This document shows positions 1 to 10,794 of a stretch of 64,000 nucleotides of DNA, piece after piece. Made by a program: the position numbers and the translations under genes. The notes beneath the pieces were generated by a model, which had not been told where the DNA came from, did no database searches, and saw only the letters and a program-made list of their open reading frames with translations. This DNA is from Paragyromitra xinjiangensis (taxonomy: Eukaryota > Ascomycota > Pezizomycetes > Pezizales > Discinaceae), in contig JBCAMK010000010.1 of NCBI GenBank assembly GCA_038503065.1, positions 124,001 to 188,000 of the forward strand, read 5' to 3'. Each line of letters begins with the position of its first letter. The first letter of the stretch is position 1.

Positions 1-1135
1 TGCGTTCCGTTTCTACATCTCCGTTTCCTCCCCATCATTTATGCATGATGAATCAACTGACCTCTTCCCCATTCTCATCGGGGCTGCCGCTGACTCTATT
101 GCGTCAAAGGCGTTCTTCCGGGGCTTCGGCTGAAGAGTTGTTCCACCCTTGCCGTATCAACCTACAGATGACGCGTTGGCAAGATAATTTTACAACATGG
201 GTAGTTCAATTCGTAGACCTCCTTCTGTAGAGTACCGATCCTCAGAATGGGCTGCCTTTGCATACATATGAATCGATATCGTACCCTATGATACAAAGCT
301 ATAACCCGGTCCTTATCACGTTTTGTCATAATAAAGCCCTAAACCACCTGAAAGTTCTCTCTGTTTCTAACTTATTACGAATTGGCACATTACTCGATGA
401 CATCTTGCACTTTTGCCTCGAACCAGACTCTGGGGTTCTGGGCCGAGACAATTTGCACTTAAGCTTTATGCGGGCAATCTGGTTATACAAGCTGGTTCTA
501 ACAGGCCTCTGAAGATAGTAAGGCAAGGCGCCCAAATTCCAATAGACGCCTTCACGGTCCACCCGGACACCCCCTCACCCGGGCAGCTAACGGGAATAGG
601 AAAGTTTCTAGCGTTGCAGCCGGCTTCTTTGCTGCTCAAGCAGGAATTCTCTACCAAATATTAACCAATCATCGCTACATCCATAATTTTTTCCATGTGA
701 TGATACTCGAGACGACCCCCAGGTCCTAGGCCAGTCAGCCCAGACTCTGATCCAGCCGGGGGTCGCATGCCCTGACCGAAGAACCATATCCAGAACACCA
801 AGAATCTTGACCTTTGGCTTGCCTCAGTATCAAGTGAAAAACTCACAGTTGGGACCTCACGCCGCTGCGCGGCCGTGTCTTGGGGATTCCCTAGCCTGGA
901 AGCTTTGATATTGGGTTAGGGTTTGTCAGATCCCTGGCTACCGGAATTCACTGGCTGGACCGGGCAGCCAATCAAAAATCCGCTGGGCTCTTACCACCCC
1001 ATAACCCTTCACTTCGTTCAGGGCACTAATGCACCTGCCAGTGGTTCGGATAACCGCACTACCGTCGCGCCCTGTTATAAAATGCCAAGATCCACATCTC
1101 TCTAGTTACACCGGGTGTTCATTACACCAGATATG
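1..1135. other. Non-coding stretch, no gene supported
   Basis: Short overlapping open frames occur on both strands, but none has recognisable composition, domain or splice structure. I see no RNA gene or repeat family here. Confidence 0.5.
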
Positions 1136-1272
1136 TACTCGGGGCAGGCATGAGGAACCTGAACATATTTCTTGTTGGTAGAGATTTTTAATTCGCCCTC
1201 ATCCAACACATCAACGGATTAACTGGTCAACTCACGCCTGCATGTTCAGGTTCCTCATGCCTGCCCCGAGTA
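1136..1272. mobile_element. MITE-like hairpin element, TACTCG family
   Basis: A perfect 31-bp inverted repeat, beginning TACTCGGGGCAGG, forms both ends (1136-1166 and 1242-1272) of a 137-bp unit with no coding capacity. The TA at each outer edge fits the TA target of Tc1/mariner/pogo-type transposons. A truncated relative lies at 4861-4967, in the orientation of the reverse complement of this copy. Confidence 0.8.
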
Positions 1273-1704
1273 GAAGAAGCTGATCTGACAGCAAATATCC
1301 TGTACGGTGAGGTTTAGTAGCGCGTTTCTTGGAGGATCGGGTAACACAACTGATCGAACCTACACTACAGTCGCTCTCGGGTCAACGACGAGACTGGGCC
1401 AGTAACGAACGAGGGTCTAGAGAGGACCAAAGCAATGAGTATTAATGGCTTAGGGCTACCTTTTCTTCTTGTTCGGGTCCCTGTTCGTCGTTGGCCCAGG
1501 AGAAACTATAACCCGAAACTCGTAATAATACCGTATCAATATCACCCCACGTACACTGTTTGGTACTACTCTATACATACAATATATTACGGCGAATCAT
1601 AGAGAATAACTCACCACGTTTCACAAAATATATCGTGCACAGACCTCTCAATACTGACCAACCAGGCACCTGCCGACCAAAACCAGGGCTCTCGCATCGT
1701 CAAC

Positions 1705-1973
1705 TACTCGTATTCTTCAAACGTTACCGGAATCTGGTAACGGGGAGCGCCATGTCTCTGCTGCTGGCTCGCCTTCTATGAGTTGCTATTCACCACGCCA
1801 CAAACAAAATCTAGCAACTTATTTGGCTAGCCCTTAGTTGCACAAAATTCAACAAATAATAGAGGATTTCTAGCGGAGTATCTGCCAGTTAAATGATACA
1901 GGATGCGGGTGAGTGTATTGCATGCTAGCGGCAGCCCATACCAGTATCCGGTAACGTTTGAAGAATACGAGTA
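1705..1973. mobile_element. MITE-like element with TACTCG termini, second type
   Basis: The ends are inverted repeats starting TACTCGTATTCTTCAAACG; 27 bp are perfect (1705-1731 against 1947-1973), followed by about 12 imperfect positions. The 269-bp unit has no coding capacity. It shares the first six terminal bases with the element at 1136 but not the interior, so it is a different non-autonomous family with a similar end. Confidence 0.75.
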
Positions 1974-2855
1974 CTCTAGGACAGGAGCATAGCATAAGTT
2001 ATGCAATCCCTCTCGCGATGGCTCCCAAGGCTAAACCTACCTGAGAAAATTAGAAACCTCATATCCGGGCCCATACCGTCCCTTGTAACCAATTTTCCGG
2101 GGAAGAGGTCTCAATATTGCTTCTTCTCATCATAGGAAGCTATCTACTTCGTGTTCCAAACCAACCGTTTCTCGGCACACCTCTCGGTTTGTTTTTCCAT
2201 TATGCAAGGTAAACGTTGTATGTCGACATCAAGCCATTATCGGTATCAACGTTCAACCCATCAGTTTCGTAGAGCCAATGATACTGCGCTCCACAAGATA
2301 ATGTGTAACAGCCAATACCAGCTTTCGATAAAACAAGTGAGCCAAGTGCACTTTATCAAGTCTTTAAGGCAAAATCGATGACAACGTTTAAGCTACCACC
2401 GGAAATAATAACCGGCATCAATAACAGAGCCCACACTAGAGAAACCCCACCCCGCATTACAGCAAGAATGGAGTTGAAAGTATTACTAAACTTCTTTACC
2501 TCTTTCAAAGAGCGACACTCGAGCAAACGTACTATCAACCCAATTAGAGCACCAACTATTATTTGTTGATGCTTCTTGCATAGAACGCAGCCGCCCATTT
2601 TGGAGGATGGAAGGGGTGTAGGTACTACTCGCGAAATCCAGCCACCACTCAGAAGTGCTGTGTTACACCCAGTGCTCTATCGGGTTTAGCTTGAGGCAAA
2701 GCTGCGCCGGGATTTTGATATAAAAACAGTTAAAAAAATAGAATTGCAATCCCTGTTCGGAATGAAAGTTGAAATCAATAAATACAATTTTGATGAAAAA
2801 CCTAAGCCATCAAAAGAAATGAAGAAAACACTCCCCCACCCCCCCACAAACCACT
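1974..2855. other. Intergenic region with a doubtful small membrane ORF
   Basis: The only candidate is a minus-strand frame at 2356-2598 (80 codons) with two hydrophobic stretches (residues about 13-24 and 53-66) and a basic middle. It matches nothing I recognise and has no splice-linked partner. I do not call it a gene, but its composition is more protein-like than other short frames nearby. Confidence 0.3.
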
Positions 2856-3638
2856 CTAGATAGGTACATCAAAAATCGCATTTGGATCCGCCAACGCCCT
2901 CCCTTCTTCTAGAATACTAGGAAGAATTTTCTCATAAATCTTTTCCCAGATCTTCGGCATAAAGTCCCACTCGGCGCCCGAGAACTCCATCGTCATAGTA
3001 GTCTCAGTCATCATCTGCTTCCTCACCGCGACTTCCCGGGTCTTCGCATCCGTCTCGAATCTGATCATGCGGAGCTTAGGGTCTATAGTTCTTGTCACAC
3101 GATCATACACATAGACAGTCGCGAGGATAGAGTACTGTGTAGTACCCGCATCACCTTTAGTCTGCCCTATATTCTTGAGGATAGCCTGGATGATGCCCTC
3201 AAGGGCGTCGGTAGCCGACTTGGGGACCGGGAAGCCCTTGAGCGCGAGCAAGAGGATTTCCTCGTGCAGATTCGGCGACTTGATAGTGAGCGTCTGGCGA
3301 TTGGTGAAGTTGGCCGTGCTGGCGAGACACACGGTGCGCTGACGTAGAACGGCCTCCATAGCTTTCGCCCGGTAGCTGCTGAGTGCATTGGTGTCTTCGC
3401 CGCCGCCTTCCCTTTGGAAGGCGCCCTCGCCGCGCTTGCGCGCGACTATTGCTTCGGTTCGCCCGGTCACCCATGCGCAGAACTCTCTCATAGTTTCTTT
3501 CAGCTCGCAGAGCTTCGCCACCTCGGAGTCCGGTACGTCCGGTGTGAAGTCGACGTAGAAGAGCGTGTTTAGGTTCCCCAGTGACCCCCCGGAGCCTCGG
3601 GCTGGAACTGCCGACCCTGCGAGCGACACACCGGCCAT
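2856..3638 (-). CDS. Hypothetical protein, paralog of the gene at 5556-6386
   Basis: The likely product is 260 residues, starting at the ATG at 3638. The open frame extends upstream to 3872, but that extension is unlike the paralog, whereas the stretch from MAGVSL onward aligns with it. Shared blocks include a helix near residues 50-70 (LKETMREFCAW here, LRDNVRTTFAW in the paralog), an arginine/lysine pair, and a block near YRAKAMEAVL/YHAKVMSAVF. A further shared block has the core TRTIDPKLRMIRF here and TNTIDASIQTFQI in the paralog. No catalytic motif, signal peptide or membrane segment is visible, and I do not recognise the family. It is transcribed divergently from its relative across about 1.9 kb holding only a truncated TIR element. 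The coding part is more GC-rich than its surroundings, supporting a real gene. Confidence 0.7.
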   Translation of the reverse strand: MAGVSLAGSAVPARGSGGSLGNLNTLFYVDFTPDVPDSEVAKLCELKETMREFCAWVTGRTEAIVARKRGEGAFQREGGGEDTNALSSYRAKAMEAVLRQRTVCLASTANFTNRQTLTIKSPNLHEEILLLALKGFPVPKSATDALEGIIQAILKNIGQTKGDAGTTQYSILATVYVYDRVTRTIDPKLRMIRFETDAKTREVAVRKQMMTETTMTMEFSGAEWDFMPKIWEKIYEKILPSILEEGRALADPNAIFDVPI

Positions 3639-4860
3639 TTCCCAGACTATTTTAGAGAGTTTAGTAGGTTGAATAGCAGTTTGGCGGGGCTGGATCGATT
3701 CAGGTGCTGGGAGGGAGCGTCGTAGGCAGGTTGTGGGGAGATAAAAATTATACAGCTGGAAGATGGACATTGATGATGACAATACAGTGGGCTCTGTATG
3801 TCCTTTTCTACCCTCGCTGAGACCGCCGATTTTATTCTTTGTGTCGAAAAGCGGTGTTTCTTGCTCTCGCAATCCTGTGCTACAAGCTCTGCAAGTTCCA
3901 ATTGGGTACTGCTAACAAGAATTCAACCAAGCATCGCAGTGGAACGGTATGCGAAACAAAAACGACTGCCTCCAGGCTCCTCGGGGTACTTAATGGTAAA
4001 GGTGGGGCGAAACTAATTCCTACTAGCCCATATCATACCTATATCGTACATAAAAAGCGGGGTATACTACTGTATGGTTCATAGCCCAAATAAGTATTGA
4101 AACTATGTAGTACTTATTACAACTATTTATAGAACCGGCGATCCAAGCATCAAGGGTTATTGTGCGTATCGCACGAATGCCCGTAGAATACCACGCGCAC
4201 GTATCGATCTAGACATCTACAAACCCTTACAAACATTGATATCAGTGAGCCGTTATAAGCTGTATCTACAGGGGGGAAGATAGGCCATCTAGAGCTTGAG
4301 GGCTTTATGTTACAATAAGAAAACTCCTCAATCGTCGACAACGGCCGAGAAAATCTTGAAGGTATAGCTTAACTACGGGTCTGTATTGGATGCATTCAGC
4401 TTGAAGTAGTTTTTCTGGGTTTGATTTCGTCATCGATCGATATTCGCTGTGTTTACATTCGTAGCCTTGCATATACCGTTTCTAGATTCGTTTCCGGCGA
4501 CTCAATTAGATTGCAGAGCACGAAGCCACCATTCCGTGCATCTTCAAGGTTGCTCAGAATCACTTTCTTGATGGTTAAGCGGCTTTGGGAGTATGTACAC
4601 TCCTCGAGTGTTAGAGATGGAAAATTGAAGAGAAGCTCGCTGGGTTTAGTCTATTCTAGAATTACATATTCTACTAATCCGAATGCTCGTTTCTGCTAGC
4701 TAGAGACAGTCTGTTTAAGTTGTCGAGCTCGAATCACTAATAGCCTCGTTGTCTAATTTTCATTGTCTTCCATCTTTGAGGGAAAAATTAAGATCGAAGG
4801 AACGTATGTTTCAAGAGATATGTGTTACTTACGGCTTAGAGGCACAATTAACACAAATAG
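3639..4860. other. Divergent intergenic region between the paralogous pair
   Basis: It carries no supported gene. Frames at 4150-4341 and 4421-4699 have no convincing composition. Promoters for the flanking divergent genes would have to lie here and in 4968-5555. Confidence 0.5.
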
Positions 4861-4967
4861 TGCTCGGGGCGGGCATGAGGAACTTGAACATGCAAGCGTA
4901 AGTTGACCAGTTAATCCGCCGATGTGTTAGATGAGAGCGAATCAAAAATCTCTACCAACGAGAAGTG
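4861..4967. mobile_element. Truncated copy of the 1136-1272 MITE
   Basis: From TGCTCGGGGCGGGCATGAGG onward, about 107 bp match the reverse complement of the element at 1136-1272. The match runs through its interior (for example the blocks around GATGTGTTAGATGAG and TCTCTACCAACGAGAA). The second terminal repeat is missing, so this copy has lost one end. Confidence 0.75.
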
Positions 4968-5555
4968 TTGCGGCCGACAGGGATGGAGAGTAACACACCG
5001 TATTAATAGATGCTGCAACACATTGGTCAACTGCTGAATCATTTTCTTTTGCCCCACTACCCGTTATTTAAGCAATTATTTTTTTTTTGGATTTGACGCC
5101 AGGCCTAGTTTTATGCAAGGTGATCCAAGCCCATGCTTGTGCGGGATTGAATAATCTAGCTGGTAAGGCTTACGAACGATAAAGGCAATTTACCACAACA
5201 TTGTTTCTAAGACTTGTACTTGGGGGGGATTAACTATTCTCACCCGCTTCGTTCAAATGCCATACAAATCAGGCATCGCCCTAACATGGCCTAATTTCGC
5301 CCGAAGTATTTCTCCTCAAGTATTCCAGCTTATCAAAATCAGTGCTTCATAGATCCACTAGTACGCCCCCGTAATTGCGTAATGGCTCTGATCACAGAGG
5401 GCAGGTTTAAATCCTCCCCCAACTAGGTATATCTGGACACGCCGCACAGCATCTGTATAATTGCGTTCGCAGTGTTCTTTTTTACAGTCTTCCGCCATTA
5501 TCTCTCCGCCAGCTCACACATCCAGAACCACTTACCAGGCGCGCCACTACCTGCC

Positions 5556-6386
5556 ATGGAATCCACAGGTTCTATCCAATCCAGCACATCCAGCCCCAGC
5601 GCTAGTAGAAAATGCAGCATGGATAAAATAACCAGCACCGGAGCAGATGGGCTCCAACCTCACGAAATCAACGTCGACATACCATTCCCGCTGTCGCCCA
5701 AGCTCATAGTAGATCTCAGCGACCTCCGAGACAACGTGCGGACGACGTTCGCTTGGGCATCTAACGTCGCGACTGACCTCGTGCGCAAGAAGCGGAGCAG
5801 CGGGGAGCTGCCCCGGACAGACCGACATGGCGAACTAGCCTACCACGCAAAGGTCATGAGCGCGGTCTTCGACAAACGCGCCTCATGGCTCATCTCCAGC
5901 GTAAACACCAACATCTCCTCCCCTTTCGACATACGCAAGTCCGACTTTAGCCCCGAGGTGCTAGTCCGCTACCTCTCCACTATGAAGCCCCCCCCACCGC
6001 CCATGTCTGGCGCCGTCGAATTCGTCCGCCGCACCAGCAACTCCATCCGGAACGGCAGCCTCACCGCCGGCACCGAAGTCATGTTCGGCGCCGCCGCCAT
6101 CTTTTACAAGTTTGACAAATACACGAACACTATCGACGCCAGCATCCAGACTTTCCAGATTTCCCTCAAGGCTACCAGATTCGTTGTCAAGGGCGAGCCC
6201 ACCGAATCTCATTCCCCGTCACTTGGTATTCGGTGGGGACGCACCCTCCCCGATGTCGAAATGATCAAAATCGAACCCGTTTTTGCAAGCGTGCAGTATG
6301 AGTTTAGTAGTAAAACTTTCGAGCATCTGAAGCCTACTATTGAAAAATACCTTTACGATCTGGCGGCTGCGCAGGTCCGAGACTAG
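5556..6386 (+). CDS. Hypothetical protein, paralog of the gene at 2856-3638
   Basis: The product is 276 residues if it begins at the ATG at 5556; the open frame extends up to 5472, but the extra residues are not shared with the paralog. A Ser/Thr-rich leader (about residues 1-40) precedes the conserved part. There, LRDNVRTTFAW, a KKR cluster, YHAKVMSAVF and a TNTIDA-containing strand line up with the minus-strand gene at 2856-3638. A proline run (PPPPP) sits near residue 150. There is no intron, signal peptide, membrane segment or recognised catalytic motif. Similarity to the neighbour is weak but spans the whole length, so this is an old duplication rather than a recent copy. Function unknown. 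Confidence 0.7.
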   Translation: MESTGSIQSSTSSPSASRKCSMDKITSTGADGLQPHEINVDIPFPLSPKLIVDLSDLRDNVRTTFAWASNVATDLVRKKRSSGELPRTDRHGELAYHAKVMSAVFDKRASWLISSVNTNISSPFDIRKSDFSPEVLVRYLSTMKPPPPPMSGAVEFVRRTSNSIRNGSLTAGTEVMFGAAAIFYKFDKYTNTIDASIQTFQISLKATRFVVKGEPTESHSPSLGIRWGRTLPDVEMIKIEPVFASVQYEFSSKTFEHLKPTIEKYLYDLAAAQVRD

Positions 6387-7837
6387 GTCTAAGGCTTGGG
6401 GTTTTTTCTTTTCGGGCTTGGCCTTGGTTTTCCCTCCTTTGAATGTAATTTTTTTTCTAGTTTAGTGTATTTAGGCGGGTATGGGAAGGCAGGGATACGA
6501 AACCGGGGGTTGAAGGCATGATCGCCCTTGGTTTTGCGGCACCTATATCTGGATTGTTTGTGGATTGTCTATGGAGTCTAGTATGCATATCAGATTGGAT
6601 TTTAATAGGGATAGAATTGGGAATTCTGTATTTGTGGATGAGGAGCAGTGTCGAAAATACATGCAATCATAAGAAATCACTCGTAGTTCGTCCTGCCACA
6701 TCACATTTTAACCTGCTGGGCAACATAACGCGAAATACGGTGGAGAAAGAAAAACGCACAGCAAAGTCGTTTGGCGTAGGTATTGTAGCAAGTCACATTA
6801 AACAGTAAATACTACGGCGCCCGGCGATAGGTGTGCGATCAATGTTTCTACCCCAGCTCCTACATGATTGAACCAGTACACACTTTCTAAGGTATGGTCG
6901 GGCAAATATTGGCATGTGTATAGGGCTAGGCACGAGACTAAGTGATCTACGGAATACGTTTTACAGCTGTAATCAATTGCAGAGGAAACATTCGACAAGC
7001 ATATGGCGCAACTGTCTAGACCTACATTACGTGTACGTACACATGCGCAATACGATAATTATAATATGGATGTCGTGGATTAGCTCTTATGCGAAGTGTC
7101 GATACTTCAATTTGTGGGAAGATTGCGTCTAGGTGAGAACTACGTCCAGAAAACAGGAATCCAAGAATAGGCTTTCTGTGGCTGATCCAAGATAGGATCA
7201 ATCCCGGCACACTGTTACTCAAGCATTGCGTCCCTTGGGACTATAGAAGCTACGCGGAAATGTAGCAGGGAGTGCCACAAAGAGCCAGAACTGTTGAAAA
7301 GTATTGATTGATTGATTGATCAATTCATTAAGTCTATCCAACCACCTGGGTTATGGTACTAACACACAAAACACCAAACCCAAAAAATCAAATAATAAAT
7401 ACCACATATCTTCTCTCTTCTTTTGACATCAATTTCCTTATCCTTTTATACATCCCGCTTAACATCTATATTCCACCCTTCTCACGATTCCCTACCCCTT
7501 CTTACGATTATTTATCTTTGGAAAGGCGGTCACATTAGTTGAATGACTTCATCTCTCCAGTTCACCCTACCCCAATTCCAGCTCTCTATCTCGACGCTCT
7601 CACCCCTAGCCCCTCTCCTCTTTCCGCAGAACCCTCTTCAGACTTTAACTCCCCATCCACATCCTGCCGTGGTAAACAGTAGCAATGCCATGCTTATCTT
7701 CTCTTCCAGAGCCTTGCTCGCATCGTATCCGGCACGTGTTGACAAGCAGCGTAGCATATCTCTAGTGGGAAGAGGGGGGGGAATTGGACCCACTCACCAT
7801 GTCTCCAAATGAACGTATGTACTAAAGTGATGCAGTG
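6387..7837. other. Intergenic region, nothing supported
   Basis: Short frames are present on both strands without protein-like composition. A four-unit TTGA/ATTGA repeat occurs near 7303-7322. A pyrimidine-rich tract at 7540-7700 could be promoter-like, but no gene follows convincingly. Confidence 0.4.
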
Positions 7838-7982
7838 ATGCAGTGAAAACCGGTCATATGACGGAACTGGTGCATGACGGACAGGGGTATTTTCCTGGCT
7901 GAGGGACATAGTGTTCGCTAGTAGTGCGGATATCATGTCCCCCTGCCATCTGCTACAGACCAGTTTCGTGTTTTCACTGCAA
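7838..7982. mobile_element. MITE-like element with CAGTGAAAAC termini
   Basis: Both ends read TGCAGTGAAAAC inward, followed by related GAACTGGT and GAAACTGGT blocks with a small indel. The unit is 145 bp and non-coding. The terminus CAGTGAAAACCGGTCATA closely matches the arm of the palindrome at 59559-59596, which suggests one family of Tc1/mariner-like ends. Confidence 0.55.
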
Positions 7983-8109
7983 TGAAGGTTAAGCGCCCCA
8001 TGACCCTTTCCTGCCGACTGATCGGCTGTCTCAGTCTTGTACGTCCTGTCCTCGCTGCGTCTTTCATGAAAGCACCAAACACCAACAAACTCAGGTGCAT
8101 CTTGAGAAA

Positions 8110-8250
8110 ATGAACACGCTTACTCTCGTCGCGATGATCCTCCAAATCATTATGCTTCTGCCGCTGCTCATCTTGTCCACGATTGTGCAAAACACGGGTC
8201 AAGGTGAGCAAGATGGCAATCGACCTATACCGCGCCTTCCCAGTAGTTGA
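8110..8250 (+). CDS. Possible small membrane-segment ORF
   Basis: A 46-codon frame begins MNTLTLVAMILQIIMLLPLL and contains one strong hydrophobic helix (residues about 4-26), then a polar tail. A separate 43-codon frame just upstream (from the ATG at 7983) also starts with a hydrophobic stretch. Either could be an exon of a larger gene, but I found no reliable splice links, and chance is a fair explanation. Confidence 0.2.
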   Translation: MNTLTLVAMILQIIMLLPLLILSTIVQNTGQGEQDGNRPIPRLPSS

Positions 8251-9431
8251 TTACCTCCAATTCATGATCCAAGTAAGTCGTATCCAAATTCCGCTGCCTT
8301 TACTCAATGAATCACACTATATCCTTCACCTACTCCATTGCTTACATGACTAAGGAAACTACTGTAATTCGCCTAGTTCCCCCAGTGGGGCATACCTCGG
8401 CGGTAGCTAACAAGGTATATGCGATAAGAGGAGATATACTCAAATCGCTATCGGAGCATTCCATAGACTAATTTGGAAAAATAAGTTGCGATTGGCACAG
8501 GCTGTTGCTTAGTGGGAGGAAAAACCGGTGGGAGGGGAGTCTACTTAGGCGAAGAAGCATAAAACACCAATACCGTGTGTTATGAGAAATAAAAAGAGAG
8601 GTTCCAAGCAGCGCAAAGAGGAGGACATTGTCTCCACTGAATCCTGAACGCGCCGATGTGAGTGAGGACGAGGATATGCTTGTGGTGGATCTAGAGGGGG
8701 GGCTGCTGAGAATGACGACGTGGTAGATTACTCTCATGATAATGAAGGAAGCGGGCATCTTGATGCAACCACCGATACCTGGTGTCAGGGCTCACTACTC
8801 ATACCTGACTAGTGGCTACCTATGTATCGTGTTGTATCATGCAAACACGGCGTAAATGCTGAGATGGATTAGAGAGGTGTATGAGGGCAAGAGGCACGAG
8901 AGCAAACAGGGGAATAAGTAAGCCGGATTTTTGGGGGCTGAATGGAGGAAGCCTCTATTTCGTGAGTGCTGGAATCCGGTAGTGACTCATGTATTTTGCG
9001 CCTGTACTTTGCAAAGAATTTGAAATACAGTGCTCACTGCGTTCCGAGATGGCCTTCTCCTAAAACCATCTCCTGCTACATTTTGCTATTGCACACTGAA
9101 CGAACTAAACACAAACCCTTTCGGGGAGGGCTATTTTCTAATTCTACCATTTGCGGAAGCTCTGGATATTATACTTTCAGCTTTTGAGCCCTGTTTTCCC
9201 AGGCCCTTGACAGGTTTTAGTGAGCACCTCCAGTCGGCCGTACCTCTCACCTACGCTGTGGGACTAGAATCATGTGAACGATGACTAAGGGATTGGTCAG
9301 GCTAAAGGCTAATGAAGGAGTGGGCGTGGAAGCGTGGGGTTAGAGGTGGGTGGAATTGTTGAGTGGATGGAGGGTTGCTGCAGTCCATTTGTGTGTTGTG
9401 GGATGGTCGAGTAGGTCTACTCTAGCTGGTG
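8251..9431. other. Intergenic region, possibly decayed remains of the adjacent CHL4-like gene
   Basis: No intact gene is visible. Read on the minus strand from about 9430 downward, scattered blocks (for example FHPPLTPRFHAHSF near 9340) resemble the proline-rich middle of fungal CHL4 proteins, but stop codons interrupt every frame. The resemblance is too weak to delimit. Confidence 0.3.
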
Positions 9432-9459
9432 TTAGCTGGGTATATATACGACGGCGACA

Positions 9460-9490
<31 letters not shown>

Positions 9491-9719
9491 GGAGGAGGAG
9501 GAGAAAGAACGCGCAACGGTAGTCTAGTTCGGCGATTTGGAGAAGGGTCAGCCTAGAGCGCCATTCTCGGGAGACTATGCGTTCGGTTAGGTCTGGCTCG
9601 TAGAGTTGCACTTTTGTGGCATCCAACCATGTTAATACTAGCTCAAGGAGCGAGTCCTTGGAAAGTCGTGATAGTGGACGGCGAAGAGCGGGCAAATGTG
9701 GGATAATGAGAGTGCAGCG
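9432..9719 (-). pseudogene. Fragment resembling the N-terminus of kinetochore CHL4/CENP-N
   Basis: The minus-strand frame contains PLSRLSKDSLLELVLTWL, then ERIVSREWRSRLTLLQIAEL. In CHL4/Mis15/CENP-N proteins, an inner-kinetochore family, an RLSR-SLL-L-W block is followed by a conserved I-D-R-I-W-R-G-L-L-Q-L-A block, as I recall the family. The order and spacing fit, although the acidic linker usually found between the blocks is shortened. No in-frame ATG exists: a TAG lies at 9720-9722, and the frame opens after it with only TTG available. After the second block the frame runs into a GAG/CTC microsatellite encoding poly-leucine and then stops. I therefore call it a broken copy. An intact paralog elsewhere in the genome would be expected. 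The family call is from memory of motif layout. Confidence 0.45.
9465..9503 (+). repeat. GAG trinucleotide microsatellite (13 units)
   Basis: Thirteen consecutive GAG units. On the minus strand it reads as poly-leucine at the end of the CHL4-like fragment, exactly where the protein similarity ends. Confidence 0.95.
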
Positions 9720-9874
9720 CTAGAGCTAGAGAGAGATTCGCATTTCAGGGGAGCCATTGAGCTGTAGTGGGGGATTTAGCCGTGGAGGGAGCCATAGCCA
9801 AGGCGCGCTTTTGGCACGTGCTATGCAACCTTGGGTTAATGACTATTTTGCTTGTAAATGATGCTCAATACCAT

Positions 9875-10241
9875 GAAAACTCAGTCATAGCGAATTGGCC
9901 TGGACTGAGACCGCATGATAGAATAAGTGCCTCCAATTGATACACCGCCAATTTGCAGGTTATCACAACCAGTATAAACAAGATCTCTAACCCAAATCCT
10001 ACCGTAGTAACTCGAGAGAGGGAACCTCACACTAAGACATTAGAATTGCTTCTACAGCCAAAGGGTCAACTAAAAGGGTCAAAGCAGAGTAAAAATTTCT
10101 CGCTGCCTTGCCAATAGAGGCAACCCCAATGTCTTAGCGCGAGGTTCCCTCTCTCAAGTTGATACGGTATCTCCCAACCAGTTAGAGTGCGTATATATCC
10201 TGCTGTCTTAGTCCAGGCCAATTCGTTATGAATGAGTTTTA
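9875..10241. mobile_element. Foldback element with long imperfect inverted arms
   Basis: The outer ends read AAAACTCAGTCATAGCGAAT and, inverted from the right, AAAACTCATTCATAACGAAT, both continuing GGCCTGGACT. The arms keep matching inward with gaps, including a block around GAGAGAGGGAACCTC (10013 on the left, 10150 on the right in inverted sense). A shorter relative sits at 57182-57366 and shares the terminal 30 bp and the motif GGATATATACGCACTCTAAC. No coding capacity is seen. Confidence 0.75.
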
Positions 10242-10794
10242 CGGTATAACCGGCACTTGCTCTATGCAAAAAACTTTAAATGCATGGGAAAAGTACATCT
10301 CTATTATCTATACCTATCGGAAACGGCGATCGAAACGTTAGACACTGTGCTACGTGATCATCAGGCCGGAATGAACTCATGGAGAGTGCTGGTGTTTTGA
10401 GATAGCACTAGTTATAGAGGACTAAATTTTCAAGAAAATCAATGGGTTCTGCAACTTTCTACAAAAAACAGTGACTGTGTTTCTGGCTGTACGTGTATGG
10501 GGTGAAACGTTCCCTATTTTTAGAGAAGACTGGTTCTTATAGGGATGTGTCTCAGTGGATTTGGTATGCTTGGCAAGACAAAGGTATTTCATGTAGGTAC
10601 GCCGAATTTTATTGGTCGAACTCATACCTCAGTGATAGTCACCTGGCAACAATTAATTTCTTTTGGCTAGTGGAAGTTATTTCGCCAAAGGGTTATAAAC
10701 CCCCCCTTTTCCAGTTTATCATCTCCCATATTACGAATGCACAGCTCTCTATAATCGACAAGTTAGTAAGAACACCACACCTCAAATCTCTATA

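Noticed and set aside
5360..5440. tRNA-like 3' half (GCAGGTTTAAATCCTCC)
   Set aside because: The T-stem pairing fails and no acceptor or D arm can be folded.
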